Shown here piece by piece: positions 25,583-33,556 of a stretch of 64,000 nt of DNA (its first letter is position 1; every line of letters starts with the position of its first letter). The stretch covers positions 78,098-142,097 of the forward strand of contig CAWHTU010000026.1 of NCBI GenBank assembly GCA_963832305.1, in the 5' to 3' direction. The notes below the pieces were generated by a model that did not search any database, was not told the origin of the DNA, and worked only from the letters and a program-made list of their open reading frames with translations. The stretch comes from Roseiarcus sp963832305. Lineage in GTDB: Bacteria; Pseudomonadota; Alphaproteobacteria; Rhizobiales; Beijerinckiaceae. The translations under genes and the position numbers were made by a program.

Positions 25583-26428
25583 TCAGCGGGGAAGGAAGTC
25601 GCGGATCGCCGCCGCGATCTCGGCCGTATGGGTCTCGAGCGCGAAATGCCCGGTGTCGAAAAAGCGCACGACCGCGCCCGGGATGTCGCGCTTGAACGCC
25701 TCGGCGCCCGGCGGCAGGAAGAACGGATCGTTCTTGCCCCACGCGGCCAGCAGGGGCGGCTTGTGGGTCCGGAAATACTGCTGGAAGGTCGGGTAGAGCG
25801 CGACATTGCTCTTGTAGTCGCCGAAGAGGTCGAGCTGCACCTCCGCCACGCCGGGCCGGGAGAGGTAGAAATTGTCGAGCGAGTAGCCGTCGGGGGAGAC
25901 TCTCGTCGGGTCGGGCGCGCCGTGTGTGTACTGCCAGACGGTCGTCTCCGGCTTGAGGAACGGGCGCAGCGCCTCCCGGTTTGCCGGCGAAGGGTCTTGC
26001 CAGTAGGCGCGGATCGGCTTCCAGCCGTCGCTCAAGCCCTCTTCGTAGGCGTTGCCGTTCTGCGAAATGATCGCGGTGATCCGGTCCGGATGCTTGACCG
26101 CCAGCCGGAACCCCGTCGGCGCGCCGTAGTCGAATACGTAGACGGCATAGCGGTCGAAGCCGATGGTCTCGGTGAAGCGGTCGATCGTCTCCGCAACCCG
26201 GTCGAAGGTGTTCGCCCCATTCGGCATGTCGGAGTTGCCGAAGCCCGGGAGATCGGGCGCGACGATATGGAATCGGTCGGCGAGCAGCGGGATGAGATCG
26301 CGGAACATATGGCCGGCGGTCGGGAAGCCGTGCAGCAACAGCAGCTTCGGCGCGCCGGGCGCGCCCGCCTCGCGGTAGAAGACACTGCGGCCGTCGACCT
26401 TGGCGGTCCGATAGTGGATGGCGGTCAT
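25583..26428 (-). CDS. Alpha/beta hydrolase, epoxide hydrolase-like
   Basis: A 281-residue alpha/beta hydrolase with LLHGFPTAGHMF (oxyanion), the nucleophile elbow VFDYGAPTG (Asp100) and the catalytic His in FFDTGHFALE. Asp as nucleophile fits epoxide hydrolases or dehalogenases. I chose ATG 26428 because GAAGGAGAAGCGAG precedes it and homology starts there. The frame remains open upstream but without family content. It lies 31 bp before the SDR and is probably co-transcribed. Substrate unknown. Confidence 0.87.
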   Translation of the reverse strand: MTAIHYRTAKVDGRSVFYREAGAPGAPKLLLLHGFPTAGHMFRDLIPLLADRFHIVAPDLPGFGNSDMPNGANTFDRVAETIDRFTETIGFDRYAVYVFDYGAPTGFRLAVKHPDRITAIISQNGNAYEEGLSDGWKPIRAYWQDPSPANREALRPFLKPETTVWQYTHGAPDPTRVSPDGYSLDNFYLSRPGVAEVQLDLFGDYKSNVALYPTFQQYFRTHKPPLLAAWGKNDPFFLPPGAEAFKRDIPGAVVRFFDTGHFALETHTAEIAAAIRDFLPR

Positions 26429-26613
26429 CTCGCTTCTCCTTCGGTGAGCAATAATCATCTCGCTGTGGCGCGGCCGGCCACGACGGCTGGCCGGGCTGCG
26501 CCGGCGTTTCCCTCTTGCTCCTCCCCCGGGCCCATGCAGTTCGAATTCAGCGCTGTCGCGCGCCGCACGCGTCAGACCCTGCTTGTGGAGCCGGCGGCTG
26601 CGGCTCCATGAAG

Positions 26614-27309
26614 TCAACCGCTGGCGGCCTTGCTGATCGCCTCGCGGATGATGTCGAGGACGGGAGCGGGCGCGGTCACCAGCGGCGCGTGGTCGACAGG
26701 GTGCGATCGCACCAGGGCCTTCATCCGGTCGGCCATGAAGCGCTGGTTTTCCTGAACGATCATCCGATCCTGCTCGGCCACGAGGAACCAGGCCGGTCGG
26801 TCCTTCCATACCGGCCGCCCCACCTTGACAGTGATGCAGGCGGGCGAGATCGGCCGCTGGACCGCCGCCAGCACCGCAAGCTCCGCGTTCGTCGCGTTTT
26901 GGGCGAACGCGGCGGCGAAGGCGGCCTCCGGCAGATAGATCAGCCCGTGTGCGTCCGGCGCGAGTTTCGGCGCCTGCGGGTGCGGCGCGCCGCGGGTGAA
27001 TACGTCCGCGACCGTCTCGCCTTCCTCGGGAGCGAGCGCGGCGACGTAGACGAGCGCCTTCACTTTCTCGCTCTGCGTCGCCCCGATGACGGCGCCCGCA
27101 TAGGCGTGGCCGACGAGCACGACCGGCGAGATCGCCCGCTCGAGGGTCCGGTCGAGCGCCGCGACATCGTCGGCGAACGACGTCAGCGGCAGCGGCGCCG
27201 CCATCACCTTGACGCCATCGGCCGCCAGCGGCGCGATGATCTTCGCCCAGCTTGATCCGTCGGCCCAGGCGCCATGCACGAGCGCCACGCTCACGTCATT
27301 CATCGCCAT
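26614..27309 (-). CDS. Alpha/beta hydrolase with Ala in the nucleophile position
   Basis: A 231-residue protein of the small EstC/salicylate-esterase-like hydrolase group: ALVHGAWADGSSW, DDVAALDRTLE and a C-terminal VDHAPLVTAP. The elbow that should read GHSYGG reads GHAYAG, so the nucleophilic Ser is Ala69. It may be a pseudoenzyme, a binding protein or a non-hydrolytic member of the fold. It faces the CGNR regulator across a 116-bp region with nested inverted repeats, so it is probably that regulator's target. Confidence 0.85.
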   Translation of the reverse strand: MAMNDVSVALVHGAWADGSSWAKIIAPLAADGVKVMAAPLPLTSFADDVAALDRTLERAISPVVLVGHAYAGAVIGATQSEKVKALVYVAALAPEEGETVADVFTRGAPHPQAPKLAPDAHGLIYLPEAAFAAAFAQNATNAELAVLAAVQRPISPACITVKVGRPVWKDRPAWFLVAEQDRMIVQENQRFMADRMKALVRSHPVDHAPLVTAPAPVLDIIREAISKAASG

Positions 27310-27343
27310 CCTGTTGCTCCTCAGATCGTGAGGCTGCCGAACG

Positions 27344-27413
27344 TAACCTGTCTAATTGGCAGTTGACGGTTACGACAAGCTGAATAACTTGTCAACAGCA
27401 GCTGGACAGGTTA
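27344..27413. promoter_or_regulatory. Nested inverted repeats in divergent promoter
   Basis: The outer pair TAACCTGTC (27344-27352) and GACAGGTTA (27405-27413) is exact. The inner dyad GACAAG (27374-27379) and CTTGTC (27388-27393) is also exact, with an 8-bp spacer. The inner dyad lies between candidate promoter elements on both strands (TTGACG 27363-27368 on plus; TTGACA near 27395-27390 on minus). It is a likely operator for the adjacent CGNR regulator. Confidence 0.6.
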
Positions 27414-27425
27414 GCCTAATTCGAA

Positions 27426-28067
27426 GTGTCAATCGCTCCGCACAGGCCGCCCGCAAATTTCGTTGCCGACTCGCTCGGCCTCGATTTCCTGAACTCGATC
27501 GCGACGCCCCTCGATACGCCTGTCGATTGGCTTGATGATGGCGAGGGCCTTCTCGACTGGCTGGCTCAGGCCAAGCTCGTTCCTACGGAAGCGCTGAACG
27601 CGTTGCGTGCGCGAGCGACGCCAGCGGAACTGGACAAGATCGCCGATGAGGCTCGCACTCTGCGCGAATGGTTCAGAGGCTTCGTTCGCAAACATATGGG
27701 CCGCCCGCTCGCGCCGGAGGCGCTCCGGGAGCTTGGGCCTCTCAATCGGCTATTGGAGCGCGACGAGACGTTCAGCCGCATCTCTGGCGGCGATGGCGGT
27801 CGCCTGGAGCTGCGAGCGACGCGGCGCTGGCGATCCCCCGAATCGCTGCTCGCGCCGATCGCCGAGACGTTGGCGAGGTTCGTGTGCGAGGAGGATTTCG
27901 CCAACGTGAGGGCGTGCGAGGGACACAGCTGCACCCTGATGTTCGCCGACCATACGAGGCGGCGGGCGAGACGGTGGTGCAGCATGGCGATCTGCGGCAA
28001 CCGCGCCAAGCAGGCCGCCCACCGCGATCGGGTCAGGAACAGGCGCAACCGGAAAACCTCATCCTAA
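27426..28067 (+). CDS. CGNR zinc-finger transcriptional regulator
   Basis: A 213-residue protein with an N-terminal ABATE domain (FVADSLGLDFLNSIATPLDTPVDW) and a C-terminal CGNR zinc finger: CEGHSC, then RRARRWCSMAICGNRAKQAAHR. Such proteins are predicted stress-type transcription factors. The start is GTG 27426, only 13 bp after the outer operator half-site, so autoregulation is likely. It is divergent from the Ala-type hydrolase. Confidence 0.88.
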   Translation: MSIAPHRPPANFVADSLGLDFLNSIATPLDTPVDWLDDGEGLLDWLAQAKLVPTEALNALRARATPAELDKIADEARTLREWFRGFVRKHMGRPLAPEALRELGPLNRLLERDETFSRISGGDGGRLELRATRRWRSPESLLAPIAETLARFVCEEDFANVRACEGHSCTLMFADHTRRRARRWCSMAICGNRAKQAAHRDRVRNRRNRKTSS

Positions 28068-28170
28068 GGAGCGTCGCGTCTCGAAGGACGTGTCCAGCAG
28101 GCGCGCGCGACGCAGCCTCTGAAATCGTCCTTCCGGACGCGCCTTCGGCGTTCCTCAGGACGACGGCGCA
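28068..28170. repeat. REP-like element, copy 3
   Basis: Immediately after the CGNR stop codon comes GGAGCGTCGCGTCTCGAAGG then ACGTGTCCAG, followed by the inverted-like half ATCGTCCTTCCGGACGC..TTCCTCAGGACGACG. It matches the elements at 634-711 and 10543-10660 and, like them, sits at a gene end. Confidence 0.6.
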
Positions 28171-28193
28171 AAACGCTGTTGCTTTCTCCGCCG

Positions 28194-29594
28194 CTACTTC
28201 GTCAACCTCGGCGGCACGTTTGAGAACAGGAAGCCCAGTCCCTCGGCAAAGGTCGGATGCGCGAAGTCGGCCTCTCGCAATCGCGTGTACGGCAGGTCCG
28301 CCATCATCGCCGTATGCACAACCGCCATCACTTCGCCGGCCGCCGCCCCGATCATGGTGAAGCCGAGAATGCGGTCGTCGCTCTCTCCCACGAGCGCCTT
28401 CAGCAAGCCTTGCTTCTCGCCGGTCGCCTGCGCCCGCAGGACGGCGCTCATCGGCAGCGTCGCGACGCGGGTCTTGACGCCCTGGCGTTCAGCGTCGCGT
28501 TCGCTCAAGCCAACATGCGCCAGCGGCGGGTCGGTGAACATGCAGTAGGGAACGAAGCGATCGCGCGTGCTGCGCCGCCCGCCGGCGAGATTGTCGCGAA
28601 CGATTCGAAAATCGTCCTCGGATATGTGGGTGAACAGCGGACTCCCGGCGCAATCGCCGAGCGCCCAGACGTCCGGCGCGCTCGTCTCCAGCCGCTCGTT
28701 GACGCGAACAAAACCTCGTTCGTCCAGCTCAACGCCGGCCTTGTCGAGTCCGATCCCGGCGGTATTCGGAACGCGTCCCGCCGCGACCAGGATATGGCTG
28801 CCCTCGATCTTTCGCTCGCTCGAGTTCGCGCGCACGGCGATGCTGACTGCGTTTCCGGACTGGCCGCTTGCCTTGAGGAGCTCGGTCGAGACGAAGCACT
28901 CGATGCCTTCCTCGCTCAGAATTCGCAGTATCTCGTGCGAGACGTCGGGGTCCTCCCGGCTCATGAGCTGAGGACCGGCCTCGATGATCGTCACTTCGGC
29001 CCCGAAGCGGCGGTAAGCCTGCGCCAATTCGAGACCGGCATAACCGCCGCCGATCACGATCAGATGCGCCGGCAGAATGTCGAGCTCCAGAACCTCGATA
29101 TGGGTCAGGGGCTTCGCAGCCTCGAGGCCGGGCACGCCGGGGATGAGGGCGCGGGTTCCGACATTGAGGAAGATCTGATCGCCGACGAGCGTTCGCGCGC
29201 CGCCGTCGTTCAGACTCACCTCGAGCGTCTTCGGGCCCACAAAGCGCCCGGACCCCATGATCAATTCGGCGCCGCTGGCCTTGTAGTTCTGCAAGTGCGC
29301 GGCCACCTGCGCGTCGACCATCTCGCGCTTGCGCCGCCGGACCGTCGCCATATCGACCTTGACGGGGCCGGTCATTGCGCCGAACTCCGCCGCGTGGCGC
29401 GCTATATGCGCGACCTCGGCGCTTCGAATCTCGTTCTTGCTCGGGAGGCAGGCGATGTTGGGGCAGGAGCCGCCGATCCACCTGCGCTCGATGACGGCGG
29501 TCCGTCGCCCGGACTTCCCCATATGCCAAGCGGTGAGCTTGCCCCCGCCCCCGCTGCCGAGGATAAGAACGTCGAAATGTTCAGGCTGGGACAT
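28194..29594 (-). CDS. Mercuric reductase-like flavoprotein disulfide reductase
   Basis: A 466-residue class I pyridine nucleotide-disulfide oxidoreductase. It has an FAD motif ILGSGGGGKLTAWHMGKSG, the redox pair Cys44-x4-Cys49 in GGSCPNIACLPSKNE, an NAD(P) motif IGGGYAGLELAQAYRRFGAEVT and FAD-binding VWALGDCAGSPLFTH. The dimerisation domain ends FAHPTFAEGL. It lacks the N-terminal metal-binding domain and C-terminal Cys pair of true MerA, so an assignment to mercury is not supported. Dihydrolipoamide-dehydrogenase-like function is possible. ATG 29594 was chosen at MSQPEHFDVL; the longer frame adds 26 residues without homology. Confidence 0.85.
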   Translation of the reverse strand: MSQPEHFDVLILGSGGGGKLTAWHMGKSGRRTAVIERRWIGGSCPNIACLPSKNEIRSAEVAHIARHAAEFGAMTGPVKVDMATVRRRKREMVDAQVAAHLQNYKASGAELIMGSGRFVGPKTLEVSLNDGGARTLVGDQIFLNVGTRALIPGVPGLEAAKPLTHIEVLELDILPAHLIVIGGGYAGLELAQAYRRFGAEVTIIEAGPQLMSREDPDVSHEILRILSEEGIECFVSTELLKASGQSGNAVSIAVRANSSERKIEGSHILVAAGRVPNTAGIGLDKAGVELDERGFVRVNERLETSAPDVWALGDCAGSPLFTHISEDDFRIVRDNLAGGRRSTRDRFVPYCMFTDPPLAHVGLSERDAERQGVKTRVATLPMSAVLRAQATGEKQGLLKALVGESDDRILGFTMIGAAAGEVMAVVHTAMMADLPYTRLREADFAHPTFAEGLGFLFSNVPPRLTK

Positions 29595-29793
29595 GAGCTT
29601 CCTCCACGATCGATACCGGAAGGGGTAGAGCCGACGCTCGGCATCGGAATGGCGCGAACTTCCGAAATCCAAGCGGCATCAATAGGGCGGGGCTAGCTTA
29701 TATTGCCGCAACGCACGAAGCCGGTCGCCGCTATTGCCTGCCCCGGCGGCCTCGACAATTCGGGCGGCGGCCCGCTTCAAGGAGAGAGAGACT

Positions 29794-30522
29794 GTGGCAA
29801 GAGAACTCGAAGGCAAGGTCGCCGTCGTGACTGGGGCTGCGTCCGGAATCGGACTGGCCAGCGCGGAGGCGATGCTGGCGGCGGGCGCCCGTGTGGTGAT
29901 GGCCGACCGCGACGAGGCGGCGCTAGAGGCGCTCCGCGCCAGGCATGGCGAGCCGGTCATCCCGCTCGCCGTCGATCTGCTCGATCCGAAGGCCTGCGCT
30001 TCGCTCCTGCCAAGAGTCCTCGAAATGGCGGGCCAACTCGATATCCTGCATGCAAACGCAGGCCTCTACGTCGGCGGCGACCTCGTCGACGCCGACACCG
30101 GGGCGATCGACCGGATGCTCAACCTTAATGTCAACGTCGTGATGAAGAACGTGCATGACGTGCTGCCTCACATGATCGAGCGCCGGAGCGGCGACATCAT
30201 CGTCACGAGTTCGCTCGCGGCCCATTTTCCGACGCCCTGGGAGCCCGTCTATGCGTCGTCAAAGTGGGCGATCAACTGCTTTGTCCAGACGGTGCGGCGC
30301 CAGGTGTTCAAGCACGGCATCCGCGTCGGCTCGATCTCGCCCGGCCCCGTCGTCACCGCCTTGCTTGCGGACTGGCCGCCGGAGAAGCTCAAGGAAGCGA
30401 GGAAGTCCGGAAGCCTGCTCGAGCCCGGCGAAGTGGCCAACGTGGTCATGTTCATGCTGACCCGGCCGCGTGGCATGACGATTCGCGACGTCGTCATGAT
30501 GCCAACCAATTTCGATCTCTGA
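29794..30522 (+). CDS. Short-chain dehydrogenase, ribitol 2-dehydrogenase-like
   Basis: A 242-residue SDR with TGAASGIG (13-20), HANAGLYVGGD, Ser139/140, Tyr153 and Lys157 in YASSK. The stretch LNVNVVMKNVHDVLPHM is what I remember from ribitol dehydrogenases, which oxidise ribitol to D-ribulose with NAD. GTG 29794 is favoured by AAGGAGAGAGAG just upstream; the frame is open from 29734. It is divergent from the flavoprotein across about 200 bp. No pentitol kinase or transporter is adjacent, so the substrate is tentative. Confidence 0.8.
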   Translation: MARELEGKVAVVTGAASGIGLASAEAMLAAGARVVMADRDEAALEALRARHGEPVIPLAVDLLDPKACASLLPRVLEMAGQLDILHANAGLYVGGDLVDADTGAIDRMLNLNVNVVMKNVHDVLPHMIERRSGDIIVTSSLAAHFPTPWEPVYASSKWAINCFVQTVRRQVFKHGIRVGSISPGPVVTALLADWPPEKLKEARKSGSLLEPGEVANVVMFMLTRPRGMTIRDVVMMPTNFDL

Positions 30523-30771
30523 GACCAAAGAGCCATGCTCCTCGGGTCTAAGACTCTCAGCCCCGACGGGCGCCTTGGCGGGGCGCGCCTGCGTCTCGCG
30601 AGCCGATCAACGGAAAAACCGGCGAACCGGCCGGCTCGGCCGCGCCAAAACATGAGGGATTCCGGACTGTTTGTCGTTTTTTCCGACATTTGCTTTCTGT
30701 TTTTCAAAACCTGCGTTATCCTGCTTGCTTTCGTCGACACAGGACGCCGACAGCGGCGCAAGGAGCTTGTC

Positions 30772-30960
30772 ATGGATCAGCAGGAGGCGGCGCCCGTCCG
30801 GCGCCGCCGAATGGGCGCGCACGGGATGATGTTGCGGCGCAAGCGGATTTTCGCGCGTCCGCGCGAGGGCCTGAGCTACGAGGAAATGGCGACGCTGCGG
30901 GGACGCGGCCGAACCTCCGGCGGAGGAAAAAAATCAACTGAATCGGTCGTAAATGCCTGA
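30772..30960 (+). CDS. Small basic protein, hypothetical
   Basis: A possible 62-residue protein starting ATG 30772 with AAGGAG eight bases earlier and an AT-rich promoter-like stretch before it. It is arginine-rich, with a short helix-like segment FARPREGLSYEEMATLRG that recalls small helix-turn-helix proteins but stops early. The C-terminal part looks low in complexity. It may be a truncated relic. The flanking bases (30523-30771 and 30961-31251) show no other gene. Confidence 0.4.
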   Translation: MDQQEAAPVRRRRMGAHGMMLRRKRIFARPREGLSYEEMATLRGRGRTSGGGKKSTESVVNA

Positions 30961-31251
30961 AAAGTCCCGATTCCAAAAAGCAAAAGAAAGCATTTTCATT
31001 TTCGCCGGTTTTTGTGGGCTTTCGCCTATTTTTGCCAGCGTGCGACCCACTGAGTCCAGAGACGGGCGCCGCTCATTCCCCCAAATGGCGCGCGGAGGAG
31101 AGTGCTTCACTCCAGATATCCGCCGCAATGTCCGGCGATGTTCGCGCGCGACTCACCGAGTTCGAACCTGGCCCCCGTTCGGTCTATGGTCGGCGATGGC
31201 GATTCGACGGTCCACGAGGGATGTTCCTTGAGCCTTGCCGGTTCCACCGTC

Positions 31252-32946
31252 ATGCCCCGCGTCAATGTCCTGGGCTCGCTCGTCGAGGGGATCATCCTGT
31301 CCTGGGGATGGCGCCGGCGGGCGATCGCCTTCGTGTCGGGCGCGGTCGGGGCGCTGGCGTTGCCGCCGTTTTCCCTGTTCGCCCTCATTGCTGCGCCGCT
31401 CACAATCGCGGTCTGGCTGATTGATGGCGCTCAGGACCGCGGCTCCGGACGGCCGCTGATCGGCGCGATGCGCGCCGCCTTCGGGGCCGGCTGGTGGATG
31501 GGCTTCGGCTATTTTCTCGCCGGCCTCTGGTGGGTCGGCGCGGCGTTCCTGGTCGAGGCCGACAAGTTCGCCTGGGCGTTGCCGCTTGGAGTCGTCGCCC
31601 TGCCGGCGGTTCTCGCTCTCTTCCCCGCGGCCGGATTTGCGATCGCGCGGGCCTTATGGTCGCCGGGGCCCGCGCGCGTTTTCGCGCTCGCGTTCGGGCT
31701 CGGGGTCGCCGAATGGGCGCGCGGCCTCCTCTTCACCGGCTTTCCCTGGAACGACCTGGGCATGGCGCTGGGAAGCAATCTTACGCTCGCCCAGATCGCC
31801 TCGCTCGTCGGCCTCCACGGGCTCACCTTCCTGACCATCGCCATCTTCGCCGCGCCGGCGACTTTGTGGCGTATCGGCGAAGGGCGGCTCAACCTTGCTC
31901 CGGCGGGACTTGCCGCGCTCGCGCTCGTCCTCATCGCCGCCTTCGGCGCGTACCGCCTCGCGGCGCCGGCGACCGCCGCTCTGCCCGGGGTCAAGCTGCG
32001 TCTCATCCAGCCCAATATCGGCCAGGACGACGCATCATTTTCGCCAGAGACCAAGGACGCGATCCTGCGCCGCTACTTCGACCTGTCGGAGCGCGCGACG
32101 GCGCCGGATCGATCCGGCATTCGCGACGTGACCCACCTGATCTGGCCCGAGTCGGCGTTTCCGTTTATCCTCTCGCGCGATCGGAAAGCGCTCGACGACA
32201 TCGCCGCTTTCCTCTCCGGGGGAGCGACGCTCGTCACCGGCGCGGCGCGCCTCGAGGACGATGGAAGAGGGCCGCGGCGCTACTTCAATTCGATCGAGAT
32301 CGTCGGCCGCGATGGGCTCGCCGGCGAGCATTACGACAAGCAGCATCTCGTGCCCTTCGGCGAATACGTGCCCTTCGAGAGCGCCCTGCAAAAGGCGGGC
32401 ATCACGCAGTTCGTTGACATTCCAGGCGGCTTCGAACCGGGCGCGGGACGCCGCGTCCTCCGGATTCCGGGCTTGCCCGACGCCATGCCGCTCGTCTGCT
32501 ACGAGGCGATCTTTCCGATTGAGATCGGCGACATCTTCTCCGGCGCCGTGCGGCCGCGGTGGCTGCTGAACGTTACCGACGACGCCTGGTTCGGCGAGAC
32601 GCCCGGGCCCTATCAGCACTTCGCCCAGGCCCGGTTGCGGGCGATCGAGCTAGGCGCGCCGCTGGTGCGCGACGCCAATTCGGGGATCTCGGCCGTGCTC
32701 GACGGCCTCGGTCGCGAGATCGTCGCCGCGCCGCTCGGCGCGGATGGCGTCCTCGACGCCGAATTGCCCGAGGCGCTTCCGCCGACCTGGCAGTCCCGCC
32801 TGGGGTCGGCCGGCGCCGCGCTGATCGGATTGGCGCTCCTGGCGGCGGCCCTGGCCGGGAAGCGGCTCGCGGCTGAACGGAGACTGGCGATTGCAATATT
32901 GCTTGCTTGCGCGCTATGCGAGCATCTTGTATCTGCATTCCCTTAG
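31252..32946 (+). CDS. lnt: Apolipoprotein N-acyltransferase
   Basis: A 564-residue inner-membrane enzyme that adds the third acyl chain to lipoproteins. About six to seven N-terminal transmembrane helices are followed by a periplasmic nitrilase domain. The triad is visible as Glu300 (WPESAFPF), Lys363 (YDKQHLVPFGEYVPF) and Cys416 (PLVCYEAIFP), with a last helix near the C terminus. ATG 31252 is preferred; TTG 31228 is an alternative. It precedes the XRE regulator and metK, as in many Hyphomicrobiales, but here is separated from corC by the accessory island. Confidence 0.95.
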   Translation: MPRVNVLGSLVEGIILSWGWRRRAIAFVSGAVGALALPPFSLFALIAAPLTIAVWLIDGAQDRGSGRPLIGAMRAAFGAGWWMGFGYFLAGLWWVGAAFLVEADKFAWALPLGVVALPAVLALFPAAGFAIARALWSPGPARVFALAFGLGVAEWARGLLFTGFPWNDLGMALGSNLTLAQIASLVGLHGLTFLTIAIFAAPATLWRIGEGRLNLAPAGLAALALVLIAAFGAYRLAAPATAALPGVKLRLIQPNIGQDDASFSPETKDAILRRYFDLSERATAPDRSGIRDVTHLIWPESAFPFILSRDRKALDDIAAFLSGGATLVTGAARLEDDGRGPRRYFNSIEIVGRDGLAGEHYDKQHLVPFGEYVPFESALQKAGITQFVDIPGGFEPGAGRRVLRIPGLPDAMPLVCYEAIFPIEIGDIFSGAVRPRWLLNVTDDAWFGETPGPYQHFAQARLRAIELGAPLVRDANSGISAVLDGLGREIVAAPLGADGVLDAELPEALPPTWQSRLGSAGAALIGLALLAAALAGKRLAAERRLAIAILLACALCEHLVSAFP

Positions 32947-33006
32947 GTCAGTTGATTCGAGCGTACGGTTGCAGACGTTGCGCACGGACCACGGGGGTGG
33001 AAGCTG

Positions 33007-33429
33007 ATGTCCAAATCCTCCAACATAGTCGATGTGTACGTCGGCGCGCGGTTGCGCATGCGCCGGACGATGCTCGGCATGAGTCAGAGCAAGCTCGGCG
33101 AGCTTCTCGGCGTAACGTTCCAGCAGATCCAAAAATACGAAAAGGGCTCGAATCGGATCAGCGCCAGTCGTCTTCAGCATACCGCGCGGGTGCTTGAAGT
33201 GTCGCCAGGCTATTTCTTCGACGGCGCGCCGGCGCAGTCGGCAGAATTTGGGTTCGCCGAAGAATCTCCGCAGTCTTACGTTGTGGATTTCCTTGCGTCG
33301 ACGGAGGGCCTGCAGCTCAATCGCGCCTTTCTGCGCGTTCGCGACCCGAGAGTGCGCCGCAAGATCGTGGATCTTGTCATTTCGCTGGCTGCGGCGGACG
33401 ACGCGGATGGCGGCTCGCCCGTTCGGTAA
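33007..33429 (+). CDS. XRE-family transcriptional regulator
   Basis: A 140-residue protein with an N-terminal Cro/CI helix-turn-helix: GARLRMRRTMLGMSQSKLGE.. then GVTFQQIQKYEKGSNRISASRL. A roughly 65-residue C-terminal tail follows, including RDPRVRRKIVDLV. This regulator type commonly sits between lnt and metK in Hyphomicrobiales and may act on metK. GGGGGTGGA precedes the ATG. Confidence 0.92.
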   Translation: MSKSSNIVDVYVGARLRMRRTMLGMSQSKLGELLGVTFQQIQKYEKGSNRISASRLQHTARVLEVSPGYFFDGAPAQSAEFGFAEESPQSYVVDFLASTEGLQLNRAFLRVRDPRVRRKIVDLVISLAAADDADGGSPVR

Positions 33430-33491
33430 AGCGAACGATCCGGCCAAAATCGGCTTGACGCATAGAACACCCGCTGGCAGAAGCGGCGCCT

Positions 33492-33514
33492 GCGCGGCCA
33501 GGGACCGGCCGCGC
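33492..33514. other. Perfect GC-rich stem-loop upstream of metK
   Basis: GCGCGGCC (33492-33499) pairs perfectly with GGCCGCGC (33507-33514) around a 7-base loop, about 42 bp before the metK ATG. There is no T-run. It could be a leader control element or a terminator of the XRE transcript. It does not match the SAM riboswitch classes I know. Confidence 0.5.
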
Positions 33515-33556
33515 AATCGTCGCGGCGGCGGGCGCCCCAGCAGGAGAATCGTGAAT

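Noticed and set aside
28194..29594. Mercury resistance (merA)
   Set aside because: No HMA domain, no C-terminal Cys pair, and no mer genes nearby. Only the generic disulfide-reductase core is present.
31150..31180. GTTCGAA-containing stretch resembling a tRNA T-arm
   Set aside because: The flanking bases do not form a T-stem, acceptor stem or cloverleaf. No tRNA was found anywhere in the window.
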